A stretch of 64,000 nt of DNA from Atriophallophorus winterbourni (lineage: Eukaryota; Platyhelminthes; Trematoda; Plagiorchiida; Microphallidae), in the NCBI GenBank assembly GCA_013407085.1, contig JACCGJ010001637.1, positions 109,271-173,270 of the forward strand. The letters are read 5' to 3'. Position numbers and translations under genes: made by a program. Below the pieces are notes generated by a model. It was not told the DNA's origin. It was given only the letters and a program-made list of their open reading frames with translations, and did not search any database. Positions within the stretch are counted from its first letter, which is position 1, and each line of letters begins with the position of its first letter. This document shows, one piece after another, positions 1 through 12,689 of this stretch.

Positions 1-199
1 AAGCTTTCATTGCGCGTCATAGTGATTTTTAACCAGGGTATTTCTGAAAACGATTATTTTAACATTTTAATGTAGTCACAATATTTGAGGTATTACACCA
101 TACTCAACGTCACACATTGATGCAATTTCTGTTAAGATGCGCACAAGCCCGACCGATTGCACCACCAACATGATACATTCAAATTCTACCTATATCCCG

Positions 200-2050
200 A
201 AACATAAGAGCGAAGAACTCCATGTCAGAATTTGCAGGCGCACTAGAAAATGGTTGAGAAAGCGTAATTTGAAATGAGCTATCCACAAGATCGCCAGAAA
301 AGTATCGATCTGGGCAAACTGTCGCAAATTGCGAGATCAAGTCACAAATCTCATCCAGGAGGATAAACAATATCACGAGCTTGAGCTGGAAGTAAGAATG
401 CAACGGAATTACAAACTGCTTTATCAAAATAATAACAACATTACGATGCTGAAACCCGGTGTTTTTCACATCATGAAAGATAACGAACTAAGTAATTCTG
501 TCCTAGAAACCACTAACGCTCTAGCCAGTTTTATTCACCAGTGTTCAGGCCAAAGAATGCAATACTGTCGTCGGAATTGTCAGCATCAATTGTGCCGGAG
601 TCTATAAGCGATGTATGTATCAATCCTAAAATAGTGCAGTACCACCTACGCAGGTTGAATATCAACAAGTCCCCGGTAGCTGACGGAATCACACCTGCAA
701 TCGTACGGTTATGCTGCATTCAATTGTGTTAACCACTTTGCGATTTATTTAATCACTTTTTGAGGGATGGTGTTGTACCGATTGCCTGGGAGAAAAAAAT
801 CATAACACCCATTTACAAAAATGAAACTCGTTTTGATCCAGCAAATTGCCGTCCGTTACACTCCTTCCTAGGATCTCAAAATTTATGCAGCGAATTGTCT
901 GCGGACGAATTGTGAGTCATCTGGAAACCCAAAACTTGCTGTTTAGAGAGCAGCTGGATTTCGGAAGTCTCGTTCAAGCTTCCCTGACCTACTGCAGACA
1001 ATGAACGACTGGACACAGGCAGCGGATTAGGGTGGTTGTGTACATGTATGTTACTTGGGCATATCAAAGGCGTTTGATCTCACGGACATTTCTATACTCC
1101 TGAGAAAGCTGCAGGATGTTGGTATAAATGGGTGCCTTCTTATCTGGCTGCGGAGCTACCATTTTGATCGCAAGGTAAATGTATGCATCACAGGTATCAC
1201 ACCTCTAGGGACATCGAAGCCACTTACGATATTCCACAAGGTTCGACACTTGGTCCGGTATTTTTTCATCTGCATCAAAGATCTTCCGAAGTTTGTCATA
1301 GCCAAAATGGCTTTCTATGCGGGTAATGCTAAACTTTGGATACAAATCACGCCAAGCGTGGATTGTTTACGCTTGTAATGCAATTTGGATGAACTGAACG
1401 GTTGGTCAAAGCAGAACAAGCTTATATTCAACTACAGAAATTGCACAATGTTGCAAATAGGTTAAGATATCCTTTTATCCTACCACCTTGGACAACAACA
1501 AAAAACGACCTTGGCGTATGTATTAGTGGAAGTCTTAAGAATAGTATGTAATGCGAAGCAGTACACAACCAAGCTAGCCGCATGCTGGGTATGCTTCGGA
1601 GTATTTTCGGACGTGAAACATTCCCCATGCTCCTGAAAACGTACATTGATGGATTTCTCAGTGCAAGATTGGGCACAGAGCAACGAAATTGGTTGGCTGT
1701 CTCCGCAACCTACAATATGAGGATCGGCACGTACATCTTAATTTGGATACAGTGCCTCGTAGACGGGTTCAATTGCAGGTAATCCTCACTTATAAAATAA
1801 TGAACTCAAAGATGCATCCTCTAAGGCATCTATTTCGCCTTCGGTCAAGACATGTCAAACGTACTCACGCACTGGCATTTGATATTCCACATTCCCACCA
1901 GTACTGCCGTCGTTCCTTCTACTCGGTGCGCGTTTGTTTCTTATGAAACTCCTTACCGTCAGATGTTGTACAATCAGCTAGTGAAAGGATATTCATGAAA
2001 AAACTGGATATATTTATTCGTAGTTGTTTCACCCTACATACCGTTTATAT
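200..2050 (+). mobile_element. CR1-like LINE relic: linker, reverse transcriptase and 3' end
   Basis: A heavily decayed non-LTR retrotransposon read across all three frames. About 329-540 matches the linker between endonuclease and RT (pattern KLRDQVTNLIQED ... LETTNALASF). At 541-730 the RT fingers follow (RRLNINKSPVADGITPAIVR). Later fragments include IPQGSTLGPVFF near 1225-1270 and SRMLGMLRSIF near 1580. About 1800-2045 holds the conserved C-terminal end (MHPLRHLFRLRSRH ... FDIPHSH ... SVRVCFL, then NSLPSDVVQSAS). Stops and frameshifts are frequent and no catalytic YADD survives. The same C-terminal segment recurs on the minus strand at 42150-42365, so this is a repeated family. CR1-like is a family-level inference from the motif style. 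Confidence 0.8.
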
Positions 2051-5000
2051 AACTTAGTAGAGTAACTTCACACGACATTTATCCTAACGAATATTTTTCC
2101 ATCATTCCGAGACAATACATGACATTATTTCTAACTTCAAAACCGTCAAACTTCGTAGTGCCTCAATTTTTTGTATATATTTATTCTATACGAATGCCCT
2201 ACGGTGTTGAACAGCTACAGGCAATTTATGTCACATGTTTTTAAATCTACTTTACTTTTTAAATTACTAGCACACATGATTTAACCAGTTTCAATGGAGA
2301 AAGTCAATTTTTATAAAGTTATTAACCTTTTTTTACTGAAAAACACTCCAAATATAATGCTAAACGAACAAATAAGCAATGTTTAATTAAAATAAACAAA
2401 ACACACACTTTTAACGTATTTCAAGTTTTGACTGCCTTTGGCGTTTTTCCCCAATAGTGTGCCTCAACTATGCATGGAGCTGAAACCATTTATTTGCCTT
2501 GCAGTAACGTGCAAGGCCGTAACTTGAGCGCTCACATATATTATCTTTACAATAATTCAACGTTTATACCATAAGCATTTCGGCACTCTCGTTCATTTGG
2601 TTATCTCTAACGGATTCATATGCATTTTAACTTGTCCACACCTTTTCGACTGCTGGCCTTTAACCAATATTATTATAGACAGCACAGCGGTAACCCTTTT
2701 CGGAAATATTTCTACAAATGTGGATCGGTAATTTTGGTCTCCCATCCACTATTATTATGGATTGCTGATCCAAGTTCCATTCTAAACTTTTCGCGAATTC
2801 AACAAAAATTTAGGTCTGAAACACATCTTAAAAATGTTTATTACCCTTTCGCCGGAGAACTAGTTAAACAGTCTCATTGACAGCTCAAAGCTGCTCTAAT
2901 GTCACATTTACTCAAGAAATACTTTGTCGAAAAACTGCCATCAATCTTTCTTGGCATTAATGCCCTAGTATACGGACACGCTTTGGACGCTCTTGTGAAT
3001 TCCTAACATCGTTTGCTGTTTCAGCAAACCTTATTTGTTAATAGTTTTGTGATCTTTCATACTTCAATTACGTGCAACTCCCACTCGCCCATACACCGAT
3101 CACATTTAGGTTCCCAGTGATTAAAAATTAGTGTTTTTTTGTTTTCGATCGAAATGATCACACACGCAAACGCATACAAGAGTCAGAATCAAAAATTTCG
3201 AACAAATTTGCCGTTCTGAAAAACATTTTGTCATCGGACAAAACCATGCTTCAGTGATGCTCAGTATAGATTGCTAAAAGGCAGCTTTCTTCGGACCAGT
3301 TTGCAACGTGAAAGCGCCCTTCCAACTTCACACTAGAAGCGATAATCTTGAAGTTGACAATTTTACTTCAACCTTATCCAGCCTTATTGACCCCAGTAAG
3401 CCACATCGACGCAATCAGACCAACTGTGAATCTTCTCTCTCCCCGAATTTCTGGCTCACGACACCAGATCGAAAATCTCGAACAAACCATATAATCAGAT
3501 GTCCTGCCAACCTTGTACTTTACTCAAATAATTTTTTTAATTGAACCAATTGAATTACTTCTAACGTTCAATGAAAGAGAATTGTATTGTGTTCATCGGT
3601 ATTTATTTCATTCGATTTATTAAATATAGTTCCTAATTGTTTTATTTTTAGGCATACATATAAATGTGTAATGATTTGAATGTATACTCCACACCATGTT
3701 CGTCTTTAGGACACTTGTGTCATGCGTGTTTACTTGGATTTGTATATCGAGTTGGGGAGCGTAGTGTGTCAAGATAAGAATAGCACACGTCTTTAGTGAT
3801 GCTATCTCCATTGGATCAACCCATAAACTCTTTTTTCCACCGATTATTGTAATGAAACAATGTTGATTCTGGCTTCATTACTGAAATTACTTTGAGCCAA
3901 AACAATCTATCGCATGCAAATCGTTGAAAATCTCCTAAATAATAATACGAAATCGTTCGCCAGACACAACTGGTTATGTTTTATTAATTTTAATCATCCT
4001 CGAGCAATTGGCAGATGTTTGAATGTAATTCCAGAAGCGTAACTTAAATGTCAAATATATAAATTTCTCTTATTGTCCGAAATCGGTAACTGTGAACAGA
4101 AGTCCATAATACAGTATTGTGATGCTCACATCCCCCGCACATCATACTGTTTGTACCGTTAGACTCCCGATACAGCAATATGCAATCGGATTACGCGAGC
4201 AAGCAGACAAACACACTGATCCTACCTATGCAAGACCAAACGTTTGCGAAATTCACACTACGTGCGGACGAGTGTGTAAATGGATCATGATCTTTCTTAG
4301 CAAGCTAAACGTCTATTTCGAATTGAGCAATGTAGGATTTGTGATGTAAATTTAATTTGTAAGATTTTATCTTGCTTTGCATAAAGGGATGAACATGAGG
4401 CTTAAATTTACTAAAGTCTGCATGAAATAATTTGATGTGATCTTGTTATCAAGGAAACGGTTTTAAGGGAACGTGCTATGAGGGCAAAATTTTTACAGAA
4501 AATGAGATATTAATAATGAAACCAAAAAATTAAGTATTACGTTTGTCTGAAGCAAATGTAACCATGCAAATTTTCACATCGCGCATAAAGAATATGCGTT
4601 ACTTATAAAAAGATATTTTCAATATTTCTTAACAAATAATACTTGAAAACTAACAACTTTAAGAATAGTATGACACAAAGGTTACATAAATCAATTTACA
4701 TTAAAGTTGTCTTAAGTGATAATATTTGTCTGCATCACACGGAAATTGTGCACCTGTGGTTCGTCAAAATATAAAAAGGTCGTATCTCAGATGGATTTCA
4801 GAACAAATGTATTGGCTAAATTGTTGAAAATAAAACATTAGTAAGATGAAATTGAATGTAATCTAGCTTGATAAACGGTACTTGATCGAACATAGCAAGC
4901 AAACGAGTGTTGCTAGCGGATAACTGTTTGTTTAGGAAATTAGCTTCGTATTAGAGGCACACCTACTTTTCATATAATAAAGACACAAAAATATGATAAA

Positions 5001-7480
5001 CACCTGCTTTCATCAAATGCATGCACCTCTCAAATATACTTTTGCTGGAACATGTGGTCTTCAAACTCCAACTCTGCTCTCCTTAGTCCATTTGGATGAA
5101 ACGTTAGGTAACCGAAAATGTGATCCGTTTATAATATGCAAAAGGAATATTATAGCGGTAAGCCACACAAAGTTCGTTTGACCAACATTGATGAATTACA
5201 TATCGTCGGATACCAGCTGACGTTATCCATCTTCTCATACTTCTGAAGATGTTGTCGCTCGAAACGTTCTAATGCAGTCCTCCCGAAACAGGAAATTTTA
5301 CGAGTTCGCAATTGTCGTCCTCGGTAGTTTCAGCTCTTTTGTTGTGCCGGAAGATGATCTTCTGCAAATCATTCGAAAGCTAGCCATTAGTGCTCATCAC
5401 CAATTCACTTTGCATCTCCACAGTATGGCCAGACGAACTCCAATGCTTGTAAAACATTGAACATTTTCATTCATCAAATGAATATCCGCTTCATCACAAA
5501 TTTGAAATAACTTTTTGCATCAAAATTAGCAATTTTTTACAGAATAAAAGATTTCTTTCAAATATCAGCTTAAAATCAAATATAATATCAACACTCTTAA
5601 ATTTATTCTCAATTTAACGATAGTGTGATTAAAATATAACGATAATATATAAGACATTGCGCTATCGAGCACATTGTGGTGCTTTCTCCGACTATTTGTT
5701 AGGTAAATTCACGGCCATGTCTAGAATAATTTGAAATTTTTGACCAAAATACGAGTAATTCACACATTAAATCAATTATATGGGATATACTTTAATAAAT
5801 GAATTAACGATTAGATGAAATTTTGTAACTTTAGCTAATATGCTGTGAGAAGCATATAAGATTTTAATAGTAACCTTCACACGCGAAGGCTATTATTAGA
5901 AATAGAATATTCGTCTTATTAAAATGGAATCTAGTACCAATAAGAAAATTGCTTATCATAAGAACAGCATTTATAATTACAAAGTTGTCATCGGATAGAC
6001 TGGCCGCCAACATACTCGAACAATTTTTGACAATATTTAACGTTGAATCACAATAATCACAATTAATCTATTAGCTTCAAATATAGTGTTTCTGAAAATC
6101 TGAAAATACCATCAGCAAACTAATCATATTTAATATGGAAAAAGTCCTCATTCCTTTGTATTTCCATCGCACACACAATATCTGTTTCGTACCGTTTGAA
6201 CTTACCAATTTGGATCAGAACTATCAGCATTTGTTTGCTTTGATTTATTTGCCCCGAGTTAACATTATAAATATTGTCGATGTCTTTTGCATATGATCTA
6301 TTATTCATGGCACAACAAAACGTGATACACAGAATAATGTTCTGATTGTGAATTTCGTGTGCAAACAAATATATGTTTTCAGCTTTTAGAAGTCCGTGAA
6401 CAAACTTGTATTTTGAGTCATTGACTTACAAAGAACTACGGTTTTCAATTACATATTAAAAATGACTCCCGATCATCCACCCGAATGCTTATTTACGACC
6501 AATGTTTCCAGCGGCAAACAATCCTAGCATTTACAAAGCATTTACAAGATTAAGTTCAGTGAAATTGAAGCAGTAGCATATCTGAAAAGGCAAAACCTTG
6601 TCTAACTTGGTCCTTAAGAATAGCTATACCATTTCAATAGAAAAGTCAGTTTGGCTTACGGTCAATTGCCTAACAGGCTTAGATACAAATATTGAGAAGG
6701 TGGAAAGTGAATTAGCCATGAGTACTAATCAAAAGGTTTCGAAGGACAACGCTCCTCCCTCATCCTCCTACATTCTCCAACCCTCCTGCACAAAACAATC
6801 GCATGATGCGCCGAATCGTCAGACGATGTCAATTACGAAACCGTAATAATTCAGGTTTCCAAATTATTGCACAACAACTGTTTAAGCGAAAAATATGACA
6901 AGATGGACAACATCGGCAGCAATCGAACGATATGCAATTCGTCAATATCGGTCAAACGAGCCTTGTGTGGCGAGGGTAGGAAGTATACCGGTTGGCATGA
7001 AATCGATTGGCAAATCAGCTCGAACTGACAACAGGGATAGACATGATTCATGATCATTGTTGTGGTTGTTGATTTGTCTATATAAGATAAACGTGTGTTT
7101 TATTATTGGTCTTTGGTGTAGTGAATACCTTTGACCAATCGGCTGATGTTGTGGCACTCGTGGGTGAATACGATTTGCGTTGAAAAGTTTGACCCCAGGG
7201 ATGAATGAAGACAATCGATGCGCGTGCGTGCAACACGAGGAGAGTATAGTGGTTGATAATGGACCGATTACCCGAATGCTGCAATAGGTGTCCAGATGTT
7301 CACCAGCTGTCATTTCCACCTTCTATCCCCTACCGCTGCAATATTTCGTTTATTAGCTTATTGAGCGCTTATTCAGGAATCGCATTGTGATTCGACATTT
7401 GAGCAACTTTGTTCTTTAATGTATTGGAAAAGTTTGATGACCGATTGTGTAATCATATTCATTAAATAGAACGTTTGTAA
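2051..7480. other. AT-rich spacer, no gene recognised
   Basis: No open frame here resembles a known protein, and none has convincing splice context or codon bias. The stretch at 4108-4140 contains the end of a short dispersed repeat (GATGCTCACATCCCC), which recurs inverted near 24930 and at 40478-40545. Around 5228-5270 there is a weak CTGAAGA...CGAAACGTT motif, too eroded to call. The rest is AT-rich sequence with short homopolymer runs. Confidence 0.6.
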
Positions 7481-7489
7481 TGCATCGGT

Positions 7490-7725
7490 TAGAGCAGTCT
7501 ATTGGTAACGTTTCGCATCAGACACAGAAGCTTCGTCGGACCAAGTGAGTCAGTAGCAAGGTGTGCGTGCATTTTAATCTCACCGGTCTATTTTAACGAG
7601 CTCAGCGCCAACAAGAATTTCATTGAGAGCTCAGAATTTTTCATCTAAATACTATTTAAGCTGACACTATTGATCTAATGATGCTTCTTCGTCAAATGTG
7701 AAACGTTACCAATTAACTTGGTTGT
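7490..7725. repeat. Short element with inverted ends (TTGGTAACGTTTC)
   Basis: The left end near 7503 reads ATTGGTAACGTTTCGCAT. The right end near 7703-7722 is its inverted counterpart (ATGTGAAACGTTACCAAT). The left part (ATCGGTTAGA ... AACGTTT ... CAGACCAAG) is similar to 15870-15950. ACAGAAGCTTCGT also recurs inverted near 16010, so this is a dispersed family. It encodes no protein. It may be a foldback or MITE-like element; target-site duplications are not clear. Confidence 0.45.
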
Positions 7726-7805
7726 TTGTTTTAGCCCCATTGAATGGTGATTTCAAATGATGATTACTTTTATCACCTGAATATCTTATAACACCTGATT
7801 ATGTT

Positions 7806-7850
7806 TTCTGCATAGAATGACGGCAAACTGCCGGAAATCGGCTGTGGTAT
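7806..7850 (+). ncRNA. Decayed hammerhead-ribozyme-like motif
   Basis: The order of elements is GCATAG, AATGA (an eroded CTGATGA), the hairpin CGGCA-AAC-TGCCG, GAAA, TCGG and CTGTGG. The flanking GCATAG and CTGTG could still pair as stem I, exactly as in the intact ribozymes at 59.4-59.8 kb. Two core bases and the TC before the cleavage position are missing, so it should be inactive. A homologous piece lies at 40697-40740. Confidence 0.4.
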
Positions 7851-8330
7851 GCAACTGCCGGTTGTAATCAACGTGCTTTATTTATTCTAGTGTTGTTATT
7901 ATCACAGAAGTTCACTTTCGGGGATTTTAGCTAAGTAGACATTATCTTCATTAATACATACCGTATATAATCAGAATTGATTGTGATTCTTCTTTAGGGA
8001 TGTATGTAGAACCAGAGTTATCTCGCGTAAAATAATCATTATTTAATGATTGAATTTTCAAGTAACGTTCATTTGACGTGAACATAGAATATCTTGCATA
8101 GACATTTGCCTCAATCTACACGTTTGCATCTTTATTCATTATGTTATCGACATAAATGTTCAAATAGCGCCTCGTATATTAAGCGTAACGTTGTGTATTT
8201 CATTTTCGCTGCTGACATTGTTGCAATGATGAGTTTGCCAGATCATCCCCGCATTGCATCGTGTTCAGTTAAAGACTCGGGAGAAACAGTTATAGCTATA
8301 GTATATTTAGATAAAAGATATTGATTGGAG

Positions 8331-8351
8331 TATATATATATATATATATTC
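8331..8351. repeat. (TA)n microsatellite
   Basis: A run of about ten TA units in non-coding sequence just upstream of the hammerhead repeat cluster. Confidence 0.9.
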
Positions 8352-8532
8352 TTATATTCAACGGTGATTAAAACCTTTCGATATACCTATATTTATTCGG
8401 TAATCGTGTACATTAATTTTCGAAAATAAAATAATTTCTGTCGCAGAATAGAAAAGTTATTGGTGTGCACCTTTTTAAATAACCCTTTTAACTATAAAAC
8501 ACATTTGCATGCATCTCCTTCACACAAAAACA

Positions 8533-8574
8533 CCCCACGACCGGTTTCGTGCTGTTTGCACTCATCAGGTAGGG
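8533..8574 (-). ncRNA. Hammerhead ribozyme, intact fold (unit 1)
   Basis: Reading the minus strand: CCCTAC (stem I), CTGATGA, GTGC-AAACA-GCAC (stem II), GAAA, CCGG, TC, GTGGGG (stem I partner). CCCTAC and GTGGGG pair over six positions with one G-U. Every invariant core base is present, and the cleavage triplet is GTC, between 8539 and 8538. ACCGGT is self-complementary and has no loop of its own, so stem III would form between two RNAs, or between neighbouring units in a multimer, as known for minimal hammerheads. Activity is inferred from sequence and not shown. Confidence 0.8.
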
Positions 8575-8622
8575 ACAGTAGGATCAGGATCCGCATGCGC
8601 TTGAAACAGTGGAAGAATGGTA

Positions 8623-8959
8623 AACAAGTTGCGCTTGTATGCCACTGTTGGGTAAGGTTGGTACGACCAACCTGTTCAATCGCATGAGGCCCCACTCATG
8701 TAGACTGGGTTTAAAACCCCTGACCATAAATATAAAACACATTTGCATGCATCTTCTTCACACAAAACACCACACGACCGGTTTTGTGCTGTTTGCACTC
8801 ATCAGGTAGGGGCAGTAGAATCAGGATCCGAATGCGCAAATGTGTTTTATATTTATGGTCATGGGTTTTAAACTCAGTCTACATGAGTGGGGGCTCATGT
8901 GATTGAACAGGTTGGTCGTACCAACCTTACCCAACAGTGGCATACAAGCGCAACTTGTT
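8623..8959. repeat. Foldback: two 124-bp near-identical inverted arms
   Basis: The left arm (8623-8746) and right arm (8836-8959) are reverse complements with only a few differences. They enclose an 89-bp loop that contains the second, mutated hammerhead. Inside each arm AAGGTTGG...CCAACCT forms a smaller hairpin. The arms are the linker part of the 238-bp unit, so this is a head-to-head arrangement. A transcript would fold into a long duplex. Confidence 0.8.
8770..8811 (-). ncRNA. Hammerhead ribozyme, mutated core (unit 2)
   Basis: The layout matches the first unit (CCCTAC, CTGATGA, GTGC-AAACA-GCAC, CCGG, TC, GTGTGG), but GAAA has become AAAA and stem I has one mismatch. Loss of the conserved G at the start of GAAA should abolish self-cleavage, so this copy is probably inactive. 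Confidence 0.75.
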
Positions 8960-8969
8960 TAACCCATTT

Positions 8970-10338
8970 AACTCTATTTTCTGTGGATTGCCAACATTTT
9001 AATATTCATTCATTATGAGTGATATTTAACGCTGAATATTTATTTAAAATGTTTAGTAGCGTCCTACGAAAGTTGGATTCCATAATTCTGTGAAGCATCC
9101 AGATGATAAGATTTTGGCTTGAATTTTGGATGAGTTACTAAATACCCAGTTCGCCAAACCCATGCAATCGCGTATTAAAAGATATATTATTTTTCAAGCC
9201 TAAATTTATAGTTTATGATTTGTAGAATACAAATACAAATTGTTTACTCAATTTTTTATCCTAAAAGATCAATTATCCGCAAATAGGTCTCAGAAAATAC
9301 ATTAATCGTCTATCATGAGTTCGTTGCTAAATATCTCTCATTTGTGAATGTGGTTCTATAACTTAATTAATAGTTAACAGAATACGACGTTGATTTAATT
9401 GAACAACAACTAATTGGGACAGTCGAAACGCAGCAAAAACCACCGTAAAATAACAACCGGCTATGTATTTACGAATAAATTTTGCTTTTGACAATGCATA
9501 CCAAACTAATCAAGCGAAATATGCCGCATAATCTAATCAGATTCACACCGTTCATCATCGCAAAGCGGATTGTTTCACTCCCGATAATTACTGGAGATAA
9601 TGAGTGAAAAATGACACTCGTTATCAAATTATTCAGGATAACTAGAACAATGCGATTTTGAATAATGTACACTTTCGGCTCAGATGATAAATAATCCTTA
9701 AAATCCCGATGAAAATTGTACTAATAGATATTAAAAGCTGTGGATCTTTGAAAACTTGCAGTTCAATATTTTAACCCGATTCTGTAAATGATCAAAATTT
9801 AGTAATTAAATATTTTACTTGTGTGGAGCGGTACAATATATGTGATTATTAAATCACTAGTGAAATTAATTTCGTATTTCTCGCACTTGATTCCCGAGAG
9901 GATGATCAAAAGTTGTATCACATTTTTATTTCGAATGTAGTGATAGAACACCAGTAAAAAACTAGTGCATTGTGTAGCTCACAGTTTGGAAATGTTCAAA
10001 AATGTTGGTTTTTCCTGTCATCGAAACGACAACTTTTGTGATGTTTCAGAGGATATGGATTAGATAATTGCATGAGAACATATGCCTATAAAAGTGTCGT
10101 TTATGGATGAGAATTGGGTATATATTCATTTTTGCATATAACTCTGAATTCAAATCTCGAAGATGGAGCAACCTATTTTTAATAGAGGTTACTGAAGTCA
10201 GATTTCATTATGTGATTTTGTCTATATAATAGATTCAAACGAAACTTCATTTATCAAGAATCGACTAAACATTATAATTATTCTACTGTTGGAACTTTTG
10301 CGAGCCAGTGTAGGAAAATTAGATTGCTCGGAATGAAT
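8970..10338. other. AT-rich flank downstream of the receptor gene, no gene seen
   Basis: No recognisable coding sequence or repeat family. Short frames only (for example 9469-9672 minus), with no family resemblance. Confidence 0.6.
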
Positions 10339-10344
10339 TTTATT
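10339..10344 (-). promoter_or_regulatory. Candidate polyadenylation signal of the receptor gene
   Basis: AATAAA on the minus strand, 63 bases past the receptor stop codon. Such hexamers occur by chance in AT-rich DNA, so only position and orientation support it. Confidence 0.4.
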
Positions 10345-10407
10345 TGTACATTTTAAACATCGTTACGGATCAGCTACCACAAAATTTAAATTCTTCGGTG
10401 TTGAGGT

Positions 10408-10983
10408 TCAACAATTTGTTCCTACATGGTTTGGTCCCAACCATATCCCACCATCACTTTCTGCGACTGCCAGGCGTTCATTCTCGTCTGATCTCTTGGA
10501 ATTCGGTGTGGTGCTTGGAACAAATGTAACTGTCCTTCTGGGAACATTCGTTTCTTGAGGTGGACTATGTGTTCGACAACATTGAAGACATTGTAAGAAG
10601 GTTTTAAATTCTTGACGGAAATTGTTATTTAGCCAGGCATAGAAGAATGGATTGTAAACAGCGGAGCTCATAGCAAGGATATGACACCAAATGAATGCTT
10701 TCGATAACGTGTCCGACTCATCGACACCTTTTTGAGAAGTGTCGACGATCATCCAGAATGTATGCAACGGTATCCAACAAATCACAAATATCACCACCAT
10801 GGCGATTAGCATTTTCGTCATTCGCTTTTTGCGTTTGAACTCGGCCAGTTCTTTTTCCCGATTCTTCAATCCGATACGTAGCTCACACCTTACACGAAGC
10901 GCGCGACACACTCGATAATAACAAACCGAGATGATCAAACACGGCACGACAAATTGAAGGACGAAAGTGACGATGGTAAACAC
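10408..10983 (-). CDS. Neuropeptide Y/F-type GPCR, exon 2 (TM5 to C-terminus)
   Basis: This exon encodes the second half of a plasma-membrane peptide receptor, residues 183-373 after joining to exon 1. It starts right after an acceptor (ATCGAACAG, then GTG TTT ACC) in phase 0. TM5 runs from about residue 183 (VFTIVTFVLQFVVPCLIISVCYY). TM6 carries CWIP at 251-254, and TM7 carries NPFFY at 293-297. A basic third loop (KRKKRMTK) precedes TM6, as expected for G-protein contact. QCLQCC at 313-318 in the tail is a plausible palmitoylation cluster. The last 50 residues are Ser/Thr-rich and end at an in-frame stop. Conserved TM5 wording and the CW.P and NP..Y motifs place it in the NPY/NPF receptor group. 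The exact ligand is an inference. Confidence 0.85.
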   Translation of the reverse strand: MFTIVTFVLQFVVPCLIISVCYYRVCRALRVRCELRIGLKNREKELAEFKRKKRMTKMLIAMVVIFVICWIPLHTFWMIVDTSQKGVDESDTLSKAFIWCHILAMSSAVYNPFFYAWLNNNFRQEFKTFLQCLQCCRTHSPPQETNVPRRTVTFVPSTTPNSKRSDENERLAVAESDGGIWLGPNHVGTNC

Positions 10984-12689
10984 CTGTTCGATGAAAAATG
11001 TACAGAATTGATGTTTTATTGATTACATTAAAAGTGACATATGGCTAGGTTCATTCAAACACAATTCAACTAGCCGCGGGCGATTTTGAACAAAATGCGA
11101 AGTATATGCACAAAAATATAACTCCAGTATTACCTCGTAAATATTAAATGGAAAAGGCATTCGATTATATGACTGGATTTCTATGATTAATTTTAGTTGG
11201 AAATAGGATAAGTCTCTAAGGTAGTCATGATTCAAATTCTAGCAATAAAACTTTATATAAGGATGTTCGAATTAGATGTTATACAGGATGAAAAAGAGCA
11301 TCTACCGCGACAGTGGATGTCTTTTGTATTCACAACGGAATAAAATCTCAACGAAAACTTAAAGGCATTGAGGAGTTAATCGCTTCCCGCAACATTTTAC
11401 TTTGGTCATAAATAAGCGCCTTGAACTTCTAGCAGCACCAGAGGTCATGGCTGCATGTTGAAAATATTACACCCCAAATGGTACTGTCGCAGGTATTTTC
11501 ATTCATTGCGTTTTTTAATCCCTACCAGCCAATTTTTTAAACTCAAAGAGTTTATTTATATTCGAATCAAAACTGGATGATTTTATGAGAGCTAACCCTG
11601 ATTCACCCAAAATATTTATAATCTATCCCAGTCATGTGCTCCCATTTATTATATATAAATTTATACTACGAATCTGCGGTTAAACTAAAGTTAATTGCTT
11701 TTTTAACCATAAATCTTGAATCTTGAGTGCTTCATGAGGAATCATTTTGTGATTCTGTGTGTGATCCTTGTGGTTCGTTGCACCAACCTCAATCAACCGT
11801 GGCTTCAACGACTCACTTTGTTCAAAACCATAATGTTTTCATCCCATTTGTCATATGCGAGTAATTTTACCTTTCGTTATGGATTGGCTTATGTCAAGGA
11901 AGCTGTTTGTTTACGTTAACGCGACTATGGAGGTAATGTCAAAATAAATCCTTCAATATGGACATTTATGCTTATTTAACACCAATTGACACAAAAGCGA
12001 ATAATGTTTAGCCAACGCTAATACTTTAATATTAATAATGTGAATAAGTTTCTAAATCAATTGTATCTTGTTAAAACTTATCATGCCTTTACTGCTGTCT
12101 TCAAAACAATTATACATTTTACATCAACTCATTATAAACAAACCAGCTTATTGCCTGAGCAACCTCGTAATCGACATATTGATCGAAATGATTGTTCGTA
12201 AAGACAATGAAAATACAACTTTTCCTATAATCTGAAAAGTGGTTTATAATGTTGCATTGTTTCGCATGACTGATAATCTAAATTTAATTGAATATAGATT
12301 TGTAGATTAAAAAGTTATGAGACTATCCGAGACAATCGGGTGGGATAGGTTAACTGCAAATTCGAAATGTTTATGTGAAACAAAAATAGCAAAACACATT
12401 TTGTTTTGCCTAAATTTTCTCAAAGTACGTGGGAGTTAATTAAAATCTGTTCAAATGATAGATACAAATACCTTATGAGCAATTTGATGATTGTTTATTT
12501 TCAACATCGAGATTAATCTACACTAACTAAACTAAACTAATCGAACGTGCCAACTATATTCAGAAATAAGAAATATACGTGCAAATATGTAAGTGAAGTT
12601 CTGCGAAACAATCTTTAACATCGTGAGTTTAGGTTAAAACTTTTAGAACATCAAAAAACAAAAAAACTTAATGAAACTGAATTAAATGG

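Larger units (their letters stand above)
8490..8962 (-). repeat. Tandem 238-bp hammerhead-bearing units plus inverted copy
   Basis: ACATTTGCATGCATC starts at 8501 and again at 8739, giving a 238-bp tandem period. Each unit holds a hammerhead motif on the minus strand, followed on the plus strand by a linker containing AAGGTTGGTACGACCAACCTG. After the second unit, the linker alone appears again in inverted orientation (8836-8959). It ends at about 8960 in ordinary sequence. No protein is encoded. Tandem units with one hammerhead each are the format of schistosome satellite ribozymes and of plant retrozymes (family knowledge). Diverged single copies occur near 12.7-12.9, 18.0, 26.2 and 38.65 kb. 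Confidence 0.8.

Noticed and set aside
5228..5270. CTGAAGA ... CGAAACGTTC motif
   Set aside because: It resembles the minimal Penelope hammerhead end, but there is no stem II and the core differs.
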